Positions 1-13,200 of a DNA stretch of 64,000 nt are shown one piece after another. Source of the DNA: Holothuria scabra (lineage: Eukaryota; Echinodermata; Holothuroidea; Aspidochirotida; Holothuriidae); contig CM074194.1 in the NCBI GenBank assembly GCA_037179385.1, positions 186,001 to 250,000 of the forward strand, written 5' to 3'. The position numbers were made by a program, and so were the translations under genes. Numbering within the stretch: position 1 is the stretch's first letter; each line of letters begins with the position of its first letter. The notes under the pieces are model-generated. The model was not told the DNA's origin, did no database searches, and worked only from the letters and a program-made list of their open reading frames with translations.

Positions 1-1080
1 TCCAAGAATATTTTCCAATTGAAATGGAACAAATTTAAACCTTACTTCACAAGAAATTTTCATCCTGAAAATAAACAAAGAAGAAATATTAGAAAACTTC
101 TAAACAAGAATACAATTTAAGGTTAATCATAGTCAGACACACAAGAAAAATATGGAACCAGAACATAAAATTCCAAACTAAAGTTAACTAAGAAACAGAC
201 ATACAGTATTGCACAGTATCCAAACTGAGCCTGAGCACCAAAAAGATGTAGATAGAACCACTGATTAAAGTATCTAAAACAGACTACAATAGAAACAGCT
301 AAAGTAAAAAACAAATTACAAAACAAAGATCACTAACATTTAACTCTATAATGTTAAAAATGGAATAGCTTGTAGAATGAAAGAGAGGTATTGCCTTGTG
401 TGACTGATGCTCAGTAATGAGACAGGGATGAAGTAATCTCTCCTAATCTTTCTTCTGAGACAGCTGTTAATTGTCCCCATCCAATAGACTTTTCCCAAAG
501 AATGGAAGAGGTGAACATCAAACCAAGCAGAATGCAGTTTTTTGAATCAGACAAATTTCTGAAACAGACAACAAACTAGCTAATCATAGTTCACATTTTT
601 AAACCTTGCCTTGAAAAATCTCCCAAGTTTTTCTGCTGAGGTTTGACTGAGAGACCTTAAAAGGGCAGTCAAGAGTGTGACAGAAAATATTAATCTTTTT
701 GTCCCAGCACCTCATTGTACTGTATGTTCTTTAATTAACTGATTGTTTACCAGAATACAGAAACATTGAAGAGATCTCTCAGACCAGAAGAAAAAATAAT
801 TTTGTGTTTATTACTAATGAATTAAAATATCTGAGTATTTTTACTTCATCAAAATTCTACATAGATGCAAGACTAGACAGTCTATACTACAATTCAACCA
901 CTCATGATGTCAGACCATGATCATGGATAAATTTGTTAGTTTTAGGCCATTTTGCAATTGTGGTGCAAAATTGAAGTTGTGAAAAAATTGTACAAACAAA
1001 CTTTGATTGCTGTTTGAAGTAGAGTACAAAGACGAATCCGTCCTCAACTTTCCATAATTCTCTTACTGCCTCACTTACAG
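1..1080. other. Intron of DBNL (upstream part)
   Basis: AT-rich and without coding signal. Positions 747-928 resemble 37627-37806 (shared blocks such as gatgcaa-actagaca and ccgtgatcatggat), so an old dispersed repeat lies here. Nothing else was recognised. Confidence 0.6.
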
Positions 1081-1299
1081 GGTGCTCATGTCACAATAAA
1101 TGCTCGTTCAGAGGATGATGTTGATGAGCAGACGATTTTAGACAAGGTTTCAAAATCCTCTGGTTCTAACTACAGCTTCCACAAAGAGAAGGCTGTGCCA
1201 TTGGAGGAGCCGGCACCTGTAGGGTCTGTTTACAAACGAACATCAGCAGCTGCAGATATTAAGGGCAAAAACAGAGATGAATTTTGGTCAAATGTAGAT
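1081..1299 (+). CDS. DBNL: DBNL exon: C-terminal part of ADF-H domain
   Basis: The exon follows acceptor TCACTTACAG and ends at donor GTAAGT, giving 73 codons, phase 0 to phase 0. It reads [20 protein letters not shown] and continues through [20 protein letters not shown] to [20 protein letters not shown] and PVGSVYK are hallmark stretches of the drebrin-like ADF-H end and the linker just after it. Confidence 0.95.
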
Positions 1300-4200
1300 G
1301 TAAGTTATGGTTTTCATGCATGGATCCAGACATTTCAAAAAGGGGGGCTAACTTAGGAGAAAGCAGGGGTGTGAGGGAGTTGAAGGGCTTATTTCCCATG
1401 TGTATTTTTGTTAATGTTGGGAAAAAGGGAGGGCTGAAGCAGTTAACCCCCCCCCCCCCCCCCCCTTGGATCTGTGCCTGATTTTCTTATTTGTTTACTT
1501 GATTTACTTAAGAAATGTTTTATTTTAACAAGTTCATGGGAGATTCATTCTGAAATGAATATAACTAACTGCTAGGTCTATGAAAAGCACATTATCAGAT
1601 GTATGGTTGGTCAGTTCTGTTATGTGTTGTTGAGTTGAAGTCAAGAGTCCTCTATGAAGTACCTAACATATATAAAGCACTTTTGGCAATTTTTCATAAA
1701 CAGCAGGTTTTATTTTAACAGTTTGCATGAATCAGACTGGATGTGATCAAAACAATCCTGAATATGCACGGTTCTGCCTCTGCTGGTTGGTGATAGTCTG
1801 ACCACTACGAAAAATGGCACTACCACAACAAACAAATGTCAAACAACACTTGCTGGAAAGATGTTTTTTCCAACTGGCATTACTTCTAACAAAATTACAG
1901 ATAAAATGGCATGACCAGTGCCAGCAAATTGTTGGTGATTTACACAAAACTCTTAGTTAAAAACGGTTTTGTTGTAACACCAAATAGAAGCTTTTTTGTC
2001 AGCAAATACCAGTTGTTGTTACACAGATGTGTCTTCCATTGCAGTAAATACAGTTCTGTGATAAAAATGTTGTGCACTCTCTGCTTGCAACCTGGCCATG
2101 GCAAAGGTGACTTAACAATGTTCAAAGCAGGGTCACTGTATGAGTAGTGCCCAGTACACATATGCCCTTTGCATGGATACCACAGCATTTACAAATGAAT
2201 ATAGAGTATTGCTATCTGCATTTGCCTTTGTTCATTGGTCACATCATCATATCCCTAGGCCCTGGTTTACATTTACGAACATATTTCTTGATTCCCTCAC
2301 TCACTCAGAAGAGTTTGTTCCATGACAAGTAAGTAACAAAGGATAATACAAAGCACCAAGGTTAACTGTGATGAAACACAGCTAAGTACATGCACTGTCG
2401 TAAGATCACTGTCTTAAACCGAGATAAATTGAGGACTGACTGAACAACAGACATAATGTGGCCTGAGTTGGCATCCATATTCTCTCACCCATGTTACAGT
2501 GAGCACTGGCCTTCCTCTTTGTTTGGTAGAGTGTCTGGATAGCTACATGCAGTATTCAGCTCTGTGTAAGGCTCTGAAGAGGAATATGACTTGTGCTTTC
2601 TGCCTGTACACTTAGCAGGAGTGAAACACAGTAACCTACAGTAATGTTGCTCACGCCTCTAGTTTTAGATTTTCCAGGCATGCTATAAATCACACTTTCA
2701 GAAAATTGTGTGGTACAGTAGGTGGGATGTTGCATTAGATATAGAGTAGCTCTAAATCTTCATCTAGGTGTGCAAATAAATGCTCTTCACCATGATTTGA
2801 GGTTAGTCATGGTGTGCAATCACATTCCAGGCACTCAAAATTCAAGGCCTGGGTAGGTGTTTTTTTCCAGCTGTGGGTCACTGAATTTTTTTCCCCTACA
2901 TACAAATTTCATTTTGAAATTGTTAATACCAACAGCAAGAACAGAAACGCTCTCAAATAGAGGAGAGGAAGAAGAAGGAGGAAGAGGCAAAAAAGCTTGA
3001 GCAGCAGAGAAGAGCAAGAGAAGAGGAAGAAGCCAAAAAAAGAGAAATTCAGGTTCAAGAAAAGGCAAAACTCATCCTGGAAAAGCAGTAAGTACTCATG
3101 CCTTAATAACCACAGTTTTTTGTTTTCAAGATTCAGTGAAATTAACTTTAAGGACAGAGTCATTTATCTAGGTGACTGTTATTTCAAAGTCCCTTTCACT
3201 ATTCTTGTGCTCAACTGCCTCTACTGCCCAATTTAATAAATGATTTTCCCCTTGGGTAAGATACAGAATAATTGCATATCATAACATACCATGACATAAC
3301 ATAACATAGTGTAAAGCCCGGTTCACACCGCCACGACGACCCAAGACACGACGGCGACCACCCAACGCGTCGGCTGGGGTATGGGCGGTGTGAACACTCC
3401 CACGACTACGATTCCGTCGGGTCGTATGCCGTCGGCAAGATTAAACATGTTCAATCGTAGTCGGGTTTAGGCGGTACTCGTTGTGTTGGTGTGAACTCGT
3501 CTTCGATGTGACAAACAGGCCTCATGCGGTTTGTCCAATCAGAGCGCAGCATTCACTCATGGAACACAGTTCCAGTTACGGCATGTTTTTATTGCGCAAC
3601 ACCGAGAGCAGGTATTATCAGGATTTTAGTTGATGCAAACTTCTGCGTGCTCGGAAAACGAACGCACTTATAAAAGTGCGTCACTTGAAGATACTGTGCA
3701 CAGAGAAAGACGGAACAAGTCCGTTAACTTCAAACCAGTCATTGTGCAATCATGTTCAAGCATTTACGTAGGCCTAGAATACCGAGCCAATTTGAAATTA
3801 CTTCCTTTTTAAGGGGAATATTTTTCTTTCTATATTTATTTTCAGAAGCAAGTGTTAATACCTTTGTAAGACATTCGTTCGCCTACGAAGGCTGGCAGAT
3901 AAATCTGCAATAGCCGACTTGTATTCATTCTCTTGCATGTAGGCACAAGCGTGCTGGGTGGAGACGGCGGTCAGAGCAGGGAGTTGTTAGAGGTCCTAAC
4001 ACCTCCCTGGTCAGGGAGTAGCACCGTAGTCTTTTTGAGCTTCTTTTTTCGCCTTATGTTTTTTGAAGAATTCTTTTGCCTCATTTTGAGCGGAACTCCA
4101 GCTGGTGCGGGGAGGTGCGTCCGCAGACACCCCCTCCTCCAGCCTACGTCCCAGGGAAATCACAGCCCTTAAGAGAAGCAAGCCAATGAGCCACAACTGG

Positions 4201-7200
4201 AAAAAAGGCCGTGGCCAGTCCGACTCTGATAATTCGGTTCGAAACTGAGCCGTTAAAGCCCATCTAACTTACCAATTCATATACCGAGTTCAATCTTTTA
4301 AAGGACACGATACCCAAACTTTGGACAGTGTAAAAGGCCTACTTTAGAGCATGTACACGCCAATAATTTCTTAATTGCGACCCAGAGGCCAAAAAATGAA
4401 CCATTTCAAATTTATTGTAGGGCCTAAATCTCAAACCTGGTATAGCCTGATTGATGGCGCGCCACGTGCAGCGTCGCTCCATCGATTAGTGTCGGAGCGG
4501 TGTGACATGGTATTTTCGTGGGTTTAGGAAGGCGCCAGAATGTCTACGATTTATGCAGATTGTCTACGACAGGTGAAGTCTTGTCGCGTCGTAGGTAGTC
4601 GTGGCGGTGTGTACCGGGCTTAAGATAACATAGTGGAACATAAACAACACAGCATTGTAGCACAGCACAGCACGTCACAACACAACACAACACATTAAAC
4701 ATTATTACAAAGCACTTTGTCATGAAGATCTTGAATATAACTTAAAGCTCCACCCTCTCCATGTAGGATTCTCTGAGTATCGTTGAGGCTTGCTACTTGA
4801 TGATAGCCAAATCCCCATAATAATCACAAAGTATTCTTGAACAGAGATATGATTTAAGGAATGAAAAATTTTTAATTTTCATTTCTCCAAAAGTATCCCT
4901 ATCCCCCACAAACTAGCTACCCCTAAAAAGAAATAGTAGCTCCCCCCAAAAAAAGAAATAGTAGCTCCCCCTAAAAAAGAAATTTCCCCTTCCCCTTACC
5001 TAACAACAGGGGTCAAAAAGTGAGGAAAGAAATAATTTGATTTAAAAACTTTTTGTAAAAAAAGGGGCAAGAGAAAGAAAACTAAAAATAATTTTTGGAG
5101 TCACACTCTGGTTTTTTGTAACGAGGAATTAACTATGGTAGGAACTCACTCACAGTAATTCTTCCTTCCCATTAGAGCCCATCCCATTGATAGCAAGTTG
5201 TAATCTGTAAACTTATCTTGAAGCATGGGTATCAATATACACTCATTCATACTTTGTAATATTGTCAGCATTTGTTGGTTCATTATGGTCAGTTGACCAT
5301 GCATTATCCTAGGATAAACTAATAGTTATAGATAATGAGCACTCCCCTTACGTTCCTTCATTTTACCTCTGGGTAGGTTGTGTTGTTTTAATGCAACTTT
5401 TACAAACAAAATGATTTTTCTTTTCCTTTTTTACATGAAAGTCATATTGCGTGTGAATGTACAAGGTTAAGGTACAAGGGTTTTGGACCTGTGCAGTAGA
5501 ACGGGATAGTACTGTACACTGTTGGGGTTAGTTCTATGGCTAGGTACCCTAATGTATCACATCACTTGCATTAAGTCTGTCTGTGGTCATGCCTTCTGGT
5601 TTTCTCTGGTCATGCATTATTCTACCCTAACCTTAAATTCACAGTTGAGTAAAATATATTATCAGTAGTGTGTGATATCTCTCAGGTCATAAAAGTGGTG
5701 CCTTGTGAAAAAAATTGTGCAAGTTTTGGAGAAAAGATTTTTTTTTATGTCTTGAAAATTCAGGAGAAGAGAAGAACAAGAAGCAGAGGAACGAGCAGCA
5801 GCAGACAGAGCTAGATATGTAAGATAATTAATTTATATTTACTTTTAAAAACTCTGTTGTGGACAAAATGTTGGATCACCTTGCACCATTATGTTACTAC
5901 AGATGTTGTTGTGTGCTTTTTAGGGGGCACTAATTTTCTAGTTCCATCCACTTCTACAAGTACAGTAACCTTGTCTACCCTGACAGAAAATGGTGCATCC
6001 TGAATAGGCCTTATTATCTCCAACATTGTACAGGGGAATGGGAGGGGGTGAAAATGTGTAACAATGAGCTTTCTCCAAGATTGAAGCTACTCAAAAACTA
6101 TTGAACGTGCCTGAGTGCATCACATCAAAGATGTTTAAAATGTTTGAATATAAAATTCCATAAAAAATTGCAAAAGAGTTAATTAACTTGTTAAATTTTG
6201 AAAATGTTACTTTGGTCTCCTGAAACCCATGTAGTCACCATATGCTGACCTTTATCAAACCAATTTCTGGTCTGTGGATTATAGTGTTGTAAGTAACTCT
6301 CTGTTTTCTGCAAAACCACTATAGCTTTGTGCATTTTAGTGTCAACTGTGATTCTCATCAGAAAATTTGCAGTTCCTGAACAGAACTTTAAACTGATGAC
6401 AATTTTACCACATTTCTAATGGTTGTATACAGGCTGTTGGCAGCATTTCCAGTTGTATGTGCTTCCAATATTGACTAACTGGACTAATAAGTTTTTGTTT
6501 GCCAAGATGGTCTTGTATTGGTTTTCATTTCATTCGTTTTTCCACAATATTTGGTAGTAATTGATTCAACTAACAGAAATAAAGGTAGAGCATTTACGTG
6601 ATATCAACATATTGTGAAAGGCAGCAATCCAAAAAACCAAGAGGGTTTGTCAAGTAGGGTGCTACCAAGAGAAAGAGATAGAGAAAAAAAAAGAAGGAAC
6701 TAAGATAATAAAAACTGAGAGAGTACATGTGAGACGGGGTTAAAACTGAGAGAGTACATGTAGACGGGGTAAAAACTGAGAGAGTACATGTGAGACAGGG
6801 TAAAAACTGAGAGAGTACATGTGAAACAGGGTAAAAACTGAGAGAGTACATGTGAGACGGGGTAAAAACTGAGAGAGTACGTGTGAGATGGGGTATTAAA
6901 AACAAAACAAAAATCACCTTTGATCTTTAAGGGTAGGAGCATTCACCCCAAATTGAAGAAGTGTAGTAGACTGTCCTGTTTCATGATTGGCTGTTGAGAG
7001 TCATGTGGCATTATTTTTTCTCCTCAACTGTGATCTTTACTAGGAGCAACTTCTTGTTTAACCTTCATATATAATGTTGAAGTCCTAAAATATCCTGAAA
7101 GATTCTTTGAAGAGAAAAAGTAAAAGGGGGGGGGGAGGGGAGGGGATTAGCTGTTGCTTCGAAATAAGAATGGAACAACTGCTGGTGCCCTTTAAATACC

Positions 7201-10200
7201 TGTCTGATTTAACCCCCTTGATCCCTCCCTAGTTGTCACCTATCCTACCTCACCCTTGTCCCTCGTACCCTACCTGTATGCCACCCTACCCTCCCTACAC
7301 ATTACTTTACCCCACTCTGACCCCATAAAATACATGAGCAATGTTTGTTTGGTTTCCTAGGAAGCTACACTAATGTTTACATTGTAGTGTTTAAGAACAT
7401 GTAGTACACATGAAAGCTGAGAAAGGTGGTTCCTTGCAGGAGAAAGATGTATGTACTTAGCAGTTATGAAAGAAATTCCTGTAACAGTTGGTTCATCAAC
7501 CCCTTGTAAAGCATTTCACAATTCCTGTTTTGACCACCTCATGGAGTGATCAGAGATTACTTTTATTCATAAAAGTGACATGCTCTGAAATCTTTTTTTC
7601 ATTTCTTCTGCTGTTATCTAATAGAACCAGTTTGGTAATTTATTTTGGTGGCTTTGCACATGCCCTTATCCTCCAAATTGTCAGGATAAACAAACCAATC
7701 CCGAGATAAACAAACCAATTCCGGGATAAACAAACCAATCCCTGGGATAAACAAACCAATCCCGGGATAAACAAACCAATCTCCGGGATAAACAAACCAA
7801 TCTCCAGGATAAACAAACCAATCCCGGGATAAACAAACCAATCCCGGGATAAACAAACCAATCCCCGGGATAAACAAACCAATCCCGGGATAAACAAACC
7901 AATCCCCGGGATAAACAAACCAATCCCGGGATAAACAAACCAATCCCTGGGATAAACAAACCAATCCTGGGATAAACAAACCAATCTCCGGGATAAACAA
8001 ACCAATCCCGGGATAAACAAACCAATTCCTGGATAAACAAACCAATCCACGGGATAAACAAACCAATCCCGGGATAAACAAACCAATCCCCGGGATAAAC
8101 AAACCAATCCCGGGATAAACAAACCAATCTCCGGGATAAACAAACCAATCCCGGGATAAACAAACCAATTCCGGGATAAACAAACCAATCTCCGGGATAA
8201 ACAAACCAATCCTGAAATAAACAAACCAATCTCCGGGATAAACAAACCAATCCCCGGGATAAACAAACCAATTCCGGGATAAACAAACCAATTCCGGGAT
8301 AAACAAACCAATCCCAGGATAAACAAACCAATCCCTGGGATAAACAAACCAATTCCGGGATAAACAAACCAATCCCGGGATAAACAAACCAATCCCCGGG
8401 ATAAACAAACCAATCCCACATCTACAACATGTATTCCAAAATTTGAGTTTGCATTACGTTTGGTGAAATTACTCTCTCTTAATCCATGTATAACATAAGG
8501 AGGGATATCAAGTGTAGTTGAGTGCAGTGTATTGTGTCTAAATTGTCATTTTGGTGTAAAAATTTGCATTTTAATCTGCTCTTAAGTAGAACAGAGACCC
8601 CTATTTTCGTTTGACTTTGCTAGACATTTACATAGTGTTGTAAGCATGTACTGATGAAAAGAAGGGATTGCTGTACACTATGTGCTGAGCTCTGTTTGTA
8701 TATTCCATGCTGTGCCCCATAATTCCATACCTCAACCAGTTACTGAACTAGCTTAATCTGTTTATGGACAAACAACATAAACAAAAAGAAGTCATAGTAG
8801 AGTTTTGCATCAGTATTTTTTAAGTTTAAGGAACTTGAATCGAATAGAGCAAAAAGAGAAGAATTCTGCCCATCTCTTTAACCTGACAAAATTCTTTTTG
8901 GATCCTCCTGTTATCCCTTGTAGATGAAATTTTTAATTTGTGTCCGCTCTTCTTGCTAAACCAGCAAATTTGTAGTTATCCAAAGTAAGCCTAGTGTCTC
9001 TCTTAATCTGAGTATAATGACAGGTAGATTTATACCCTGACCTTGGCTACAGATCTCAAACACCATTAAAACCATTGATATTGAGTTAGTGTGATTTTTA
9101 GATGGTGTTTTATTGAGTCAAAGTAAAAACAAAGTCACAAGTTATAAGTTACTGATGTTTTTATTTGCATTATTTATCATGTAAGTCATTTTAAATCCTC
9201 ATTTAACAAAGTTCATCCTGTTTAGGTGATGTATTGTTTTGTCTTTTCTTTTATAGGAAAAGTCAGAAGCTGATGTTGATACGAGAACAAGATCTAACCC
9301 ATCCACTGACAGAGCAAAGGTTGGTACTAATGCGCAGATCAGATCACATGATCATACATTACACTAGCATTGAAACAAATTTTGGTTAACCAATATGGCT
9401 ACTGAATCTTAATGAATATGAAACAATAAATTTAGATTAAAACATTCAAATTTTTCACACCAATTTCTTGTTTTTGCTAAGCATTTTATTTTGGGGAGGC
9501 TAATTTTTCTTAGTTGTATGTTTAACAATCTGACATATCAGATATACAAGCTCTGAAGTGATTCCAAACCTTGTGCAGACAGGGTGAGATGCAGTACACA
9601 TGAGTAGACTAACTCTTGATTGCATTGCTGGAATTAAGTTATGCAAAGAACCAATGTAAAAATCTAAAGCTATTTCCAATGAACTATACAATTTCTATCA
9701 GGAAGCCCAACAGTTGCTTGCCCAACGGACAAATGACCCCAAAGCCCAATTTCAGCCTCGCTATGGCCAGGAAGAGCCTCCTGCACCACCTAGAAAACAA
9801 CCCATTTCACTTCCTAAAGCACCAGAACCTGAACCAGAGCCAGAGCCGGAACAACAATGGGAACGTGAACCTGAGCCTGAACCTGAGCCAGAACCTGAGC
9901 CAGTACAAGAAGAGCTTTATGATGAAACAGACATCCAACAGAATGTTAGAGAAGAACCCCCAGCTGACGAGTGGGCAGGTAATGTTTGATTTACTGTTCA
10001 TTTACAGTGGTTCAGATCAGTGTTTAAAGGGCAAGAGCAGTCACCCCAGCTTTAAGTAGTGCAGTAGATTGTCCTGTTTCATGATTGGCTGTTGAAAGTC
10101 ATGTGACTTCATTTTTTCTCATCAAATATGAATTTTACAAGAGTATTAAACTGCATGGTTTACCTTAGATCTGCAATACTGAAGCCATACAATGTGATGG

Positions 10201-13200
10201 AAGATTTTTTGAAGAGAAATTCAAGGGAAAGTCAAAACAAAGTGTATGCAAGCAATCACTACAAAATGACTCTGGACTTATAAAGGATACTACCTGTGGG
10301 AAATATGCAGTGGGCCATACCTACACGCTATTCTGGTTTTGATGGACGTGATGCAAAAAATCGATCAAACCAGTCAGATGTGTCCTCATAGTTGACTCAC
10401 ATAAATGAAACAATCATTGCTGTTGCATTTGTTAAAATACATACATATAGTAACGATCTCCAAAGCTTAATGTTTGGTCAAACGGTATTAACAGCATCCA
10501 CCTCTCATGCGGAAGGCCCGGGTTCTATTCCCAGGTCGATTCATACCAAAGACTCTTAAAGTGTAACCTTTGCCATTGTGTGTGATGCTCCTCATAAGCA
10601 ATAAAGTAGGGAAAACAAGCCAGAGAGCCATAAGTGGAAAAAAGGCTGTGGCTGGCTCAACTTGAACCAATAGGTTGGAAACTGGGCCATAAAACTCCAT
10701 CTTACTAACTAACTAACCAAAGCTTAATATTCAGATGAATAATAATTCAGATGAATTGGAACGATTGGTTTGGCTATTAATTGAGCTTTAACTAAACTTT
10801 TAATCCACATGTAACTGTGTAGCAGTTAATTTGCTAAATGATCACATCCCTGTGCTAGACAAATTTTCACTGTTGTGCTCCCAGAAGTAGTCCTGTGACA
10901 CCATACCAAGGAAACCTCATTTGTTTTATAGGTAGAGCATCCCTCCCTCCCAAAAGAGGTCCAGATTCGGTGCCAAGGTTGTGTCATACCAAAGACTTCA
11001 ACATGAAATCCACTGCCCTTGAGCATGATGTTCAGAGTAAACTAATGGAGTTGAGAAAGCAATGCCTCGCCCCACAATTTGGAGACTGGCTGTAGGGTGC
11101 TGCTAGTTTAATCCAGAAGATTATTAGTTGAAGGTGTTTAACCCTAACTTGTCACACCAAGAAAATCATAAAGTAGTTAAAAATAACTTGTATTCCCCGG
11201 AATAACTGACTCAGTGTAAGTGTTGTTTGTTTGAAAACTGTAAAAAATGACAAAAAATAAATTTTCCCAGTACCCTTCAAAAATTAGGAAAATAGTCAAA
11301 AGTACAATATTTTTTGGTTAATTTGGGGAGCAGTAGTTTTAAGTATTAGAAGGCTTTAGGCCCACAGTGACAAAGATGAAAGTATACATTCGTGTAACAC
11401 CCTAGGGCTAAACAAGGTAACATTTCTGTATGAGAACTTTAGGGGCCCTTTGTTAGAGATGTTCTGATAGTCCTTCTGCCATTTGGCTAAGATCATGTGT
11501 AGTATCTGTTTTTTTCATCCAGTCTAGACTGGAGCCATACATGACAGACCAATAGTGTAAATGGTCTGAGGGCCGTGAGGTTGGTCATGTATTGTGCTTC
11601 AGTGGACGTAATAGCTTCTTCGGAAAGCAGTGAAAGTTTTGGTTTTGAGGAATGGCCCTTTGCAAGAGGGTCAGGAGGAGTTTAGAAAAAGAAATGTAAG
11701 AGGCTCTTACGGGCCAACATATGGGACCACATGATTTCCATCCCAATATTCATAAGGGACTAATATGAACCAGCCAGTATAACTATTTAACCACATATGG
11801 CATTGTATAGTTTGGACCCATGTGGGCAACTGATATGCGAGTGAAATATGTTATGTGCTATAAATATATCATGCTGTCACTATAAATCATAGTGCATGAT
11901 ATCCCACATGAATGTGTTTTGACATGCAGGCCTTAAATGAATCTTGAGTGCACAAATAAATGGGCTCTGTATGGGGTCATGCATAGTGGGACTGTAATTA
12001 GAAGACCCTAATTATAGTTTAACTACCTGGGAGGTTTGCTTTATTCTACAGTTTTTAATTTTGATCTGTCATAGATGACCAAGGTGAAGCTGTGTATGAT
12101 GAAGCCCAAACGCCAGAGCAGCCACTGTATGATGAAACTGATTTACAGCCACCTCAACAACAAGAACCAGAAGAGGAACTCTACGATGATGCAGGGGGAG
12201 TTGCAGACAACCTGCCATCACGGGAAGGGGGTGGATTGAGAGCAAAAGCATTATATGACTACCAAGCAGGTGGGCTTTTCAGATAATTTACATTTATATG
12301 TGAGGATGACTTTCATGACTTCATGAGACATTTTCGTGCTTTATCATGATTTGTTGTAGCGTGCATTAAGACAGTACTTCTCAACCTTTATGACACACTT
12401 TTCCCCACTTCAAAAACAAATTTTTCCACCATTCACCAATAAAACTATTAAAACTTTGCAATTGTAAGAATGCATGGTGACACAGTAAGCCTTGTCTTTG
12501 GTAAATGTCCATTTATACAACTGGAGATCTGATATGACAAATATCTCTCTAACACCAACTTTATACAGTTTATAAACACTGTATTCTAACCGATGGCTCC
12601 CAGTCAGATGGAGCTGTGAATTTCCAGCACTGAGTTTGAAAATTAAGATTCAAGCAAGTAACCCCCTATTCGTAAAATTCTGCCTTTTCATTAATTCACC
12701 CCTACCTCCCCTTTCCAAATTTCAAGGTGGAAGAGATGTTCCTACTCAAAAATTCACCCACTTTAAACCTTTTGTACATGCTATGAATACTTGATAGAGA
12801 AGTTTGTAAATTTTGAATTCATAGTCAGGTGGGTGGAGATTGGTCTAGGTGTCTATATATCTAGATACTACAGAGAGTGGATCACGGAATTCCTATACAT
12901 GGACAAGCATACTGCACGACAAATTGTCGCTACTGTATGTGTGAGAAAAAGTGCACCAAGATGGCTGTCTGCTATGATTTTGTGTAAAAGTTTGGACTTG
13001 CTCAAGTGAATTCCCAGATTTTGCAAGAAAGTTGTAATATTTTTGAAATATGGCAATGTAAGGTCAAAATCACTTCACGTATTGCAGGAATTTGATATTC
13101 TTTCCCATTCAAGTTAAACTTTTGTTTAAAATATAACAGAGTTGTCATCAAATCAGAACATTTATAGCTTCAGAGCAGCCATCTTGGTGTGCATTTTTAT

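Noticed and set aside
6594..6942. Minus-strand ORFs with repeated [12 protein letters not shown]
   Set aside because: By-product of the 31-bp minisatellite.
7614..8421. Three overlapping minus-strand ORFs of 246-264 codons
   Set aside because: They are the three frames of a 20/21-bp minisatellite without stops, with no start context and no non-repeat domain.
10472..10545. True tRNA gene
   Set aside because: The tRNA-like head is followed by a SINE body and flanked by a target duplication. Box sequences are imperfect.
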